Assembly: GCA_000149265.1 (NCBI GenBank)
Contig: CH003425.1
Location: 99,195-163,194, forward strand
Direction: 5' to 3'
Origin: Ciona savignyi
Taxonomy: Eukaryota; Chordata; Ascidiacea; Phlebobranchia; Cionidae
DNA length: 64,000 nt
A program made the translations under genes and the position numbers. Each line of letters starts with the position of its first letter. The stretch's first letter is position 1. The notes beneath the pieces were generated by a model. The model was not told the DNA's origin. It saw only the letters and a program-made list of their open reading frames with translations, and ran no database searches. Below, piece after piece: positions 55,793 through 64,000 of the stretch.

Positions 55793-58700
55793 ATATAAAA
55801 TACAGTTGTTGTAAGCATGTCTACTAGAAAAAAACTTTCATTTGACATAGAAAGCCTATATAATATTTTAAACTTACATTTCAGTTGACCATTTTCCCAC
55901 AAAGGCAATAATCCGTATCTTATTTTTGATAGAATATTCGCACTTGTTCACAAATACCCCAATTTTATAGTGGATATTACAACTTTGCACATGAATATAT
56001 TTATTCTTTTATTCAAAAATATTGCAAAACTACTAATTCAAATTATATAAGAAAAAATTCAGCTTGGTTATTTTTAATTTTTGATCTTAAATCGGCAATG
56101 ACTCATACGTTTAACTGTATGATCAAACACATATTATATATTGATGATACGTTCTTAACTTTAAAATTTCCGCTTAAAATATGCATCAAAAAGTTATTTA
56201 TACTTTTTTTTACCATCTACCACAAAAACTACATAAAGTTTTAATAGCCTAGTTGCTGCAATTGTGCTGTAAACTATTGTTGACTATTCAAGTTTTGTTA
56301 TTGTTACGAAAGAATGACGAATATTGGTTATAAATGATAAAACTAATTATTAAAATTACGCGTCATAATCACCTTTGAACTATTATAAAAATAGCATTGT
56401 GGCCAGTGGGTCTGCGAATATATATTTAAAGGAGATACTTGATTGCCTAGGAAATATTTAAAGAAGGAAATGAGAAAATAAGGAAAACTGCACAATAACC
56501 AAAACCCTATTTTTATAATAAGCCTACTTCTAACGCCCTAATGACAGTTTCTCTAATTCTATCTTGCCCTTCTGCCACCTTTTTCCATTTTAATTGCGGT
56601 AATATTGAAACTAATGTATTCGTATTACCGAGCTGGTGTTTAATGTACATTTTTCCCGGCTTTAATTGTCATTTTGTCATATTACTCTTAAAGAATACCA
56701 ATGTTGGTACAAACACTATAAATGCATCTGTAATAAGGCTCCAACAAATTTATTTTGTGGTGGGCAACTTAATAAAAGTCTATGAAAGCAGAATATGCAC
56801 TTAAATGACCAACTGTGAATGCAGACAAGCTGGTCCACGTTATTATGGTTCCTTTCTATATATAATTGTGTATAGGAAATTGGCAAGCTAACCATTTTTT
56901 CCTTATATCTAACAAAATAGCAAAAACTGGTTAAGTTATACTTAAAGTATTCAATTTGTTTATGACAAAACAATGAGTACATTTGTCAAACAAGCAATAT
57001 TGTGACGTATATTATAACACATTGGTTGATATAAGTGGATAATATCGTAATTAACATATATTTTAGAAAAATATACAGAGGAACCCCGCTTGGCGACGCC
57101 CTCAATAACACGACCACCTCTCTATCAGGACCGGTGCGATCCAAAACAATTTACTATGGTAATGCATTACATTCTGTTTCTATAACGCGACCACCATGGT
57201 TTACAGACCAGAAACGCCATATTTTGGTCCAAAACATCAAATTTAACTGCGCTAAGGCGACCACACGTGCTCAATAATTGGCTTTTGCCACCAAAATAAT
57301 GAGGTTAAATTTCTTTTGTTATCAAAACAATAAGATTACATGAGCGCGTACACACACACATAGAAAATTGTGGCCAACAGAACTGAATTTTATGAGATAA
57401 ACTTCAGTACTAACAGTTTTTTAAATTCATTTTGCAAAAAATAATGGCATTTAGTAAAAATATAGTAAAAGACAGACGTTTTGGCTGCATATGACGACAA
57501 CATGCTTCATAGCAAAATTTGATAAAACGATCACCCCGCTAACGCGATGACGGTCCCATAGGTGGTCAGGTAAACGGGGTTCCACTGTAGTTGATTTCAA
57601 ACTGGACGACTCAAGCTAGTAAACCAAAGCAACCAAAGCTTTAGGTACAAAATTAAGAAAAAACAGCCCACTGTTTTAAACAAACCGTCTTTGACAGGTA
57701 AAAGCCCTTTTGGTTTATGGCTTGGGCGGACTTGTGCAAAACAGACTTGCAGTGTTAAAATGCTATTGCGTATAGCTTTTAAAGGTGTGAAGCTAGAGTT
57801 TTATTTACACTTTGGTAATGTGCACCGTTTCTTGTTTTGTTTTAAATGCAACTGGTATTGCTTGTATTTCGCTTTAAACAGTTGTTTTGCTTTGTTGAGG
57901 TTTGCTCTATTTACATGGTTAAGTTACTTTAATAACTATTAAGTTTAACAGCCAAAATTGTGCATTCTTTGTACAATCAAATTCAAACTGAAGTTCTAAA
58001 CCCATCAACTATCGGGGTTTCCCTTGTATTTTGGATAAGTGAAAAAGCTATATATCTCCATATGTTCTATCCTTCTGAGGCACAAAGCTTCAACGCAGAT
58101 ATATAACATTGTATATACTATAATGGACCATAAGTGCAATTCTTCCTTCGTTCTGCTTTGCGGATGTGGTTCTGTCGATTTACAAATCAGTTTTGTCGTC
58201 AATGAAACAGTTTAGAACTAGAAAATTTGTTTGGATTGTAATTATTGGCCACGTTATTATCCTACAAATATTATAGGTGTTTATAAACCATCATTCTGTA
58301 GATTATCTGTTTGAATAATCACTTTAACGTTGAAAGTTTATTTATATAAAAACCTAACTGAAAGATTAAATAACCTTGGATAAAAACCTATGGCCCTTTT
58401 GACACTATGCCTTTAGTGAGTGATATAATATAGCAAATAATGCCTATTAAGGTAATTTAGCATAATGCGATGATCATGTATCTGTAGAACATACGGCTAT
58501 GATTATTTTTCTGTTTTGCAATATACTTGCAGTCAACAGCTAGACGTGCGTGTCGATTTCCTGTTAAGGCTCTAGCTTTACTAGGAATCTATGCAATATA
58601 GCCTCTTCCACGGGCCACAGAGGCTCGTTTCTTTCTTCATTCCTAATAAAATGGCTAGGTATACAGAACAAAAAAATTAGGTGTTTTATCATTTTAAGTA

Positions 58701-59023
58701 CAGCAATTAGAGTAATGTCATATACGCTAAGAGCATGGGTAGTCTATTAAAGTCAAAGTATATGTTTTTTGGTTACATGTGTCGTATAATTTAATGTATT
58801 TAGTTAAGTTAACCGAATGAAAACTCATTTTGTCAATGAAATCTAAAAAGCAATGCACTGAAAATGATTGTTGCCTAAAGAAAAAACTCATAAGTAGATA
58901 TGTGCATTGGAATAATTGCTATTTAAGTGTATTTTAAAATAAAGAAAATAGGTTGGGAAATAAATAAACCATTAATATTCAGCGGACTCGTGAATATAAC
59001 GCAACAAGGTGTAAGTGATCATA
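55793..59023. other. Intergenic stretch before the methyltransferase
   Basis: AT-rich. Contains a GGGCAACACT-family fragment (about 56455-56545, GGAAAACTGCACAATAACC) and the TA-flanked MITE at 57076. No exon is supported. ATTCAG at about 58977-58982 could be a cis- or spliced-leader trans-splice acceptor for the methyltransferase mRNA. Confidence 0.5.
57076..57587. mobile_element. Mariner/Tc1-type MITE, 512 bp
   Basis: Ends CAGAGGAACCCCGCTTGGCG / its degenerate complement (TAAACGGGGTTCCACTG) flanked by TA on both sides (57074-57075, 57588-57589). The 80-codon ORF in its left part is a by-product. Confidence 0.82.
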
Positions 59024-59899
59024 ATGCTTAGGTTTTACGAATCTCAATCAATGGTGGAAAAATACCAAAAGTACAGACCTCGATACCCCGAACGTATTGC
59101 CGAAACAACATCGGGTGAAGTAGGTAAACAAAGCTTGGGATTTATGCTGGATGTTGGCTGTGGCAATGGATTATCGGTCGATTTATTTGCTCCATATTTT
59201 AAAAGGGTGCTTGCAATTGATCCAAGTGTTAATCAGCTGAAAGAAGCCAAGCGCAGAAACAAATTTTCTTACGTAACGTATCAGGAAGGGTTTGCGGAAA
59301 ATTTGCCAGTTGATAACGAAAGCGTTGACGTGATAGTAACCGGCGTTGCGTTACATTGGTTTGATAGACCAAGATTTTACAAGGAGGCAGTGCGTGTTAT
59401 AAAACCAGGTGGCAAGCTAATTTCTTTTGCATATTGGTCTCCAAAATTAGTCCCAGTTGGTATTTCCGGTGATATAGAGAAGATGACAGAGTTTGGTTCG
59501 AATCTGTTGGATCACTACTACACACTTGGCTTTGATAAGAATAGCACCCACAAAGCTATTAATCAAATAGAAAGGAACCGATACAGCGATATTTTCAAGG
59601 AATTGCCATTTGAGATAAAAAGAAGAGACGATAATTGCTTCGTTGAGTACTTGTGTACACTAGATGACGTACAGGGGCTGTTAAGATCAATGGATGCTTA
59701 TGAAAGCTTTATGGGAAGCAAGACAGATGAATTGCAACATCTTTCTAAGGATGATCGGGATAAGAAATTAGCGGAGTTGGATTACTCTAAGGATTTTGTG
59801 AGAGAACTTAAAGTTGGTTGGGGCTGTACTGAAATGAACAACTCAGACATTCACATTAAATCTGTTACCAATTTTTCCGTTATTATTGCAGAAAAATAA
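59024..59899 (+). CDS. Class I SAM-dependent methyltransferase, intronless (Methyltransf_11 type)
   Basis: A single open frame of 291 residues. Start is the ATG at 59024; the frame is open a little further upstream without an ATG. N-terminal FYESQSMVEKYQKYRPRYP matches the YRPxYP signature of the TMT1/trans-aconitate-methyltransferase-like group. Motif I LDVGCGNG is at 42-49, the acidic ribose-binding residue is D66 in AIDPS, and ALHWFD and VIKPGGKLISFAYW follow at about 110-140. Length is usual for the group. The substrate cannot be told from sequence. It stands alone among repeats with no neighbour on either side for several kilobases, and lack of introns contrasts with the other genes here, which could mean retroposition. 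AATAAA at 59895-59900 overlaps the stop codon, so the 3' UTR may be very short. Confidence 0.92.
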   Translation: MLRFYESQSMVEKYQKYRPRYPERIAETTSGEVGKQSLGFMLDVGCGNGLSVDLFAPYFKRVLAIDPSVNQLKEAKRRNKFSYVTYQEGFAENLPVDNESVDVIVTGVALHWFDRPRFYKEAVRVIKPGGKLISFAYWSPKLVPVGISGDIEKMTEFGSNLLDHYYTLGFDKNSTHKAINQIERNRYSDIFKELPFEIKRRDDNCFVEYLCTLDDVQGLLRSMDAYESFMGSKTDELQHLSKDDRDKKLAELDYSKDFVRELKVGWGCTEMNNSDIHIKSVTNFSVIIAEK

Positions 59900-59900
59900 A

Positions 59901-61841
59901 TTTTGGAATTTATTTTCTTGTATTTTAAACAGTATATAATACTCTAGAAAAAAATGGCTTTCGTTGTATCGAACCTTGAATGTAATTTAATCTGATGTGG
60001 CCTGTTTAATGTGGCCTTTTCCGACATGGGATTAAACGTGTTTAACCGTAGAAATTTCAGTATTTTTACCGGAATCATTTATGAACCCATAATGGCTCGT
60101 TGCTACGTGCGTGTTTTGCATGTAATTCGGTATATGTATGCCATTCGTCCAAACAACCGTAACGCAAAAGGATTATTTTACTGAGCCAAGTTTCGAATAC
60201 ATACTGGGCTCATCACTTGAACCGCTTTTTTATAGGTTGGTTTATTGATATTTGTATTGGAGGCGCTAACAATTCGGCCACACGACCGTACCTCCAACGA
60301 GAGATTCTATTGTACGGTCGTGTGTCCGAATGGTTAAGAAACCGATACTTATACTAACTTACATAAAAAACGGTCTTAGCAATGAACCTGATATGGGTTC
60401 GAAACTAAGCCCGGTAAAAAAACAAAATACCAGAGATTTTCTCAAGTCTGCACTGTAACTACCCTTTAGCACCACCGGTCGGCTATCCGTTAAGATGTTT
60501 CGAAAATTTAAGCTGACTACATTTGAGATATTTTAATATTTAAGTCAGCGCTACAAACCAAAGTCCAAACATTACTTAGGAAACTCTTACCCCTCGGTTT
60601 ACCTTACTTAATTAAAAAAAAATAACATAATAGATTTTAAAAACCGTAACTTTCGTATTTATTCCGTTGATCAATTTTTTTACCGAGCCAAGTTTCTAAC
60701 CCATGATGGGCTCGTCACTTGGTCCGTTTTTGTGTAGTAGTCGGTTAACTCGATGTACCGGTCGAGTTAACCATTTTGCCACAAGACCGTACATCCGGTG
60801 ATCAAAATAGATCTACCTGCCATTTTATAGTTGGTTGGATCATAAAGGTTTTAACGGATTCATATAAAACAATAGAAATGTCTTAATCATACACAACACA
60901 CAGCAATATCTCCAGTAACCTAGCGGTGAGCAGCACATTTTTAAATATAAAATATATTTTTCTTATCCTAATCCCACCCTATAACGCGGTTTAGTTTAAA
61001 ATTACAGTAATGCTGAAATTGAACGTTTTTTCAAGCATGCCAATAATTAAATATTAATATAACGATTAAAAATAACAAATTACATGTATAAAACAGAAAA
61101 GTGTCAATCCCTTGTCAACATGTCAACAGCCACCATTTATAAAACACATTTTAAATGTACCCTTTATATGTATATATATTCAGAGGCTCTTATTACAATC
61201 ATATGTCTTATACTCGGTATATGTAGTTTGTATTTTAAAGCTATTAAACTAGATATTACTACAGAGTGTCAACCACCACCATTTGTAATATACTTTTTAA
61301 ATGTAATCTATATATATAAATGCGAACAAACCAAACTTATTATCTATGTTTAGTAAAAAGTATATACTTTTGTTGGATTCTTGCATATCTGAGCCACGTT
61401 ATCTAGCTTTGCTGATTTTTTAACGCGATTTTTACAGTTTTGTTGCTGTTTCGTTAACGTAACACACATTTAATGTTATACCAGATACCATAAATAATAA
61501 ACGGAGTAAAATCAAAAGGTGTTTCGAGAAGAAAATAACACCACAAAACATGTCCATGGTAACCTGACTGTGGTAGGAGGTTATATGACGTTAAACAGCT
61601 TTCGTTGAAGTAATAGCAAGAATCATACCCCAAACCGCTTTTAAATTCACTAATCCATCACATATTAGGTGTCTGGTTGTGCTAAGATTTTGCTACGGAC
61701 CAATGTGGCGTGCCTACGTCGACAAAAACCCGGACAAAGAGAGAAGTCCATTGAACTGAAAGAACAGTCGTGTTAAGGTTGGTCAAGCCGTCCACTTCTG
61801 CATGGTCGGACGCAGTTTTCACCCTCTCGTCGACTGTTTCT
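59901..61841. other. Intergenic stretch after the methyltransferase
   Basis: Holds the SINE-B cluster and AT-rich sequence. At 61120-61340 the motif CAACAGCCACCATTTATAAA recurs as CAACCACCACCATTTGTAAT, a diverged direct repeat. No gene seen. Confidence 0.55.
60055..60795. mobile_element. Cluster of four SINE-B copies (-, -, +, -)
   Basis: Minus copies at about 60055-60170, 60178-60292 and 60675-60795; a plus copy at 60314-60420 (GTACGGTCGTGTGTCCGAAT to GGTTCGAAACTAAGCC). The opposed 60178 and 60314 copies form an inverted pair. Confidence 0.85.
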
Positions 61842-62738
61842 TCAACGTATGGGTTGAGAGAGTCCCTTTTGTGCTCTATCATCGTATATCTGCAACGCAC
61901 AAGTATATAAAAGGAATAATGACGTTTATCGGGCTGGTTGAGCTAATTTGTAATAAAATATTTATGTAGTTTTGTTTTATGGAACTAAGTTTCGAACCTT
62001 GATTGGGTTCGTTTCCTACTTCAGTTTAAATAGAGAATACTGTATATGAACGGTCGAATAACAATCCGACCACACGACATTTAATTCATAATTTATTCTT
62101 GAAGATGGGAGATCAAAAGTACTTTACTTAAGGACCAGTTGCCAACCTACAACCCTTCGGCTATAAGGTGACACACTAACCCACCAAACTAATATGTCAA
62201 GCAGGTACCTGCAGATGTTATGGTCCGAATTTCTGCGAACAGACAACCCGTTGACTCTAATCCTGACGTTCATGTCATCATCCTCACCTCCCCACCCCCA
62301 GTATCCATTCGAGAACCCATTCGTCTGCGGTTTGGGATTGGATATTAGGATGTTAGTTAAAACAATGGTTAAAGCCCTATTTACTGTTAGTTTGATAGAA
62401 GGATCTAGAGTTATCCAGGGAATGCGATTAAGTAGAAATTGCCTTTATCCAGCGGACTAATGGGTTATACCAAATTGAAGGAACGTGCCAACCACACACA
62501 ACCAATTACAATAGCCCCAGTAGAGTTCACCTCACGATTGCTCATGTAATAATAATGCCACTTGTTTTAACCCATCTCTAAAATAAACATGAATATCCTC
62601 TCTGAACCTACCTTTTCGAATTGATCTGAAGTAAACATAAGAACACCTCCCACAGTCATACCACAGCACAGAGCATTGTAATTGAACTTGTTCACAGAGC
62701 AAGCGAGGTGGTCTACTTGGTTCGATCCAGGAGTGCAT
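61842..62738 (-). CDS. Last two exons of an unrecognised minus-strand gene, possibly a membrane protein
   Basis: Exon 62738-62612 (GCAG acceptor, GTAGGT donor) reads CTPGSNQVDHLACSVNKFNY, then NALCCGMTVGGVLMFTSDQF and EK. The segment ALCCGMTVGGVLMF could be part of a membrane helix. It joins in phase 0 to exon 61889-61842, reading IYDDRAQKGLSQPIR then TGA. A second open frame across the downstream exon (61900-61682) exists but does not fit the phase. No family recognised; upstream exons should lie further right or outside the window. Confidence 0.45.
61983..62085 (-). mobile_element. SINE-B
   Basis: AACTAAGTTTCGAACCTTGA to ACAATCCGACCACACGAC. Confidence 0.78.
62448..62602 (+). mobile_element. 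SINE-A, 5' truncated
   Basis: CCAGCGGACTAATGGGTTAT to ACATGAATATCCTCTC; its tail abuts the minus-strand donor at 62606-62611. Confidence 0.8.
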
Positions 62739-63044
62739 CTGCAATGACTTTGTTAACGAAAACGAAAAAGTTTAACTTCGACTTCTAGTATGAGAGACTC
62801 AAATACGTTTAGTATGAGATACTTAACGACAGTTATGTCGTTTTAAACGATAATGGATGAATATAAGTTATATGCAATTTTTAGTTGCACAGAATATGTA
62901 GGGGTTTGATAATCATGTATGTTGTAACATAGAGGTTGTAACACGGGCAAACGTCACAATATAACTTGTGAACTATTGCCCCACGGAAGCTATTGCGTGT
63001 TGTACACAATAAAATGGTTTTGTCTTATAAATCGTTCAGATTAA

Positions 63045-63115
63045 GTTCCATAGCTCAGTGGGCAGACCATGGGGTTGTTAATCCCGAGTCTTAAGTTCGA
63101 TTCTCACTCGACCAT
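63045..63115 (+). tRNA. Degenerate tRNA-Asn-like sequence (anticodon GTT), likely pseudogene
   Basis: TAGCTCAGTGGGCAGA as A box, GGGGTTGTTAATCCC as an anticodon arm with GTT in the loop, AAGTTCGATTCTC as T-loop. T-stem and acceptor stem do not pair properly. Confidence 0.4.
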
Positions 63116-63448
63116 TATACGATTTATCATGGTATATGCTTGTTGCATTGTTACAGTTAACACTTTTTGTTGAACAATTTGTTGGAACGAGCAACGATTG
63201 CTGATTGTTTTGGCCGGTTGTAGGATCAAAAACTTTACCCCTCTAATTGGTCAGTAGGTAAAATCAAAGCTGTGAAAACGGCCCAACCAGTAATATCGTA
63301 GCAACATTTAACTCGTGTTATATTATATATAAAACAATATCTTGTTTGTGTAATGCAACCCTTAATTATTTACCAAACAAAGGTAAACAAGTATACTCCA
63401 AACCCACTTAAATGTTAGAATAGATATAGCTGAAAAGGTGTCCCGGAC

Positions 63449-63990
63449 ATAGCACCTGAACGGCTGCTCCAATTTGAATCAGATTTGGTGGAATGTAAGT
63501 GCGTTAGTCCCTGATTCAACACTTAAAAGAAAAAAATATCTGGTGAAATACCCTAAATATAAGATTTTGTTCTCAAATCATTATTGTGAAAAGCATTCCA
63601 TGCCAGCCTGACATCAATTGAAATGGTTAATAAAATCGCAATAAAAAATTTAACATCTGTTAAATACGTGGTCTAGATATGCAGAAACTAAAATTGTGGG
63701 TGATAAACCTAGAGGAATCCCCCTAAGACGTTAAAAACCAAAACCTTTTTTTAATTAGCTTTATGGGGTATAGCGCTTGAACGGCTGCTCCAATTTTGAT
63801 CAAAATAGGTGAAATGTTGGACCGTTAGACACTCTGTGCCAATTAAAAGAAAGAAAACATTTACTTAGGGTAATTCCCTTACAAACGAAGATATGTTCCT
63901 GAATCATAATTGTGACAAGTATGCCATATCGCACTGACATCTCCAATAAGGAGTCGTCATATCAGATTAAAACTTTAAAAATTGTTAGAT
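63449..63990. repeat. Two diverged direct copies of a repeat of about 220 bp
   Basis: TGAACGGCTGCTCCAATTT occurs at about 63458 and 63779, each followed by a similar order of motifs (GTTAGwC, TTAAAAGAAA, a TATGTTC/TTTGTTC block, TCAwwATTGTGA, GCCAkmyCG/CTGACATC). The spacing is about 321 bp; edges are not clear. Confidence 0.7.
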
Positions 63991-64000
63991 AACATGACCC

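Larger units (their letters stand above)
62739..64000. other. Right end of the window
   Basis: AT-rich, with the degenerate tRNA-like sequence at 63045 and the duplicated repeat from 63449. Upstream exons of the minus-strand gene should lie here or beyond but were not recognised. Confidence 0.5.

Noticed and set aside
57691..57942. 83-codon plus-strand ORF rich in Phe, Leu and Cys
   Set aside because: Composition follows T-rich DNA; no promoter, splice or homology signal.
61084..61353. 89-codon plus-strand ORF with hydrophobic residues
   Set aside because: AT-rich sequence with an internal nucleotide-level direct repeat; no splice sites or family resemblance.
61682..61841. Extension of the minus-strand terminal exon in the 72-codon frame
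   Set aside because: Joining from the upstream exon (phase 0) gives the other frame, which stops at 61842; kept only as an alternative.
62194..62460. 88-codon plus-strand ORF
   Set aside because: It lies opposite the minus-strand exons and runs into a SINE-A; no supporting signals.
1..64000. CRISPR arrays, bacterial operons, viral genes
   Set aside because: None seen; the tandem arrays are uninterrupted satellites without spacers, and all genes have animal intron structure or are isolated.

Overview
The window looks like nuclear DNA of an ascidian tunicate, most likely a Ciona species. The evidence is AT-rich sequence, GT-AG multi-exon animal genes with introns of a few hundred bases to a few kilobases, a chordate-type tryptophan hydroxylase, a small TIR receptor, and very dense tRNA-derived SINEs and MITEs. 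The species is inferred from these traits, not from any search. There are two assembly gaps (15575-15701 and 29322-29584).

Layout, left to right. 781-864 is the last exon of an unrecognised plus-strand gene. A 23-copy, 40-bp tandem array follows (about 1009-1922). A tryptophan hydroxylase gene runs 2321-10416 (+). A TIR-domain single-pass receptor gene runs 11693-21953 (+), with two further phase-compatible exons at 26414-26523 and 27422-27529. Tail to tail with it, only 63 bp away, ends a minus-strand gene (27593-35846, probably reaching 40764) for a proline-rich, tyrosine-motif docking adaptor. A TATA-box gene at 45327-50483 (+) encodes a secreted precursor with two six-cysteine modules and an RKKR processing site. 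50484-59020 has no recognised gene and holds a 23-copy, 41-bp tandem array (54183-55105). An intronless class I methyltransferase lies at 59024-59899 (+). The last two exons of a minus-strand gene are at 61842-61889 and 62612-62738.

Repeats: SINE-A (about 290 bp) has a tRNA-like head, a central block containing CCTTGGGCAAGG and an (ATCCT)n tail. SINE-B (about 110 bp) has an A box, a B box and an oligo-A end. Several MITE families carry clear target-site duplications. The two 23-copy arrays carry, respectively, a perfect B box and an A-box-like segment of tRNA-type Pol III promoters.

Most notable: (1) 3' ends of sense SINE-A copies lie within about 60 bp upstream of 8 of 26 recognised plus-strand splice acceptors; (2) three perfect TGACGTCA palindromes at exact 13-bp spacing fill the 63 bp between two convergent stop codons; (3) paired B-box and A-box arrays; (4) a secreted precursor with two six-cysteine modules; (5) a YxxP-rich adaptor gene. 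All exon models were built by eye from splice sites and reading phase; none is confirmed by transcripts.
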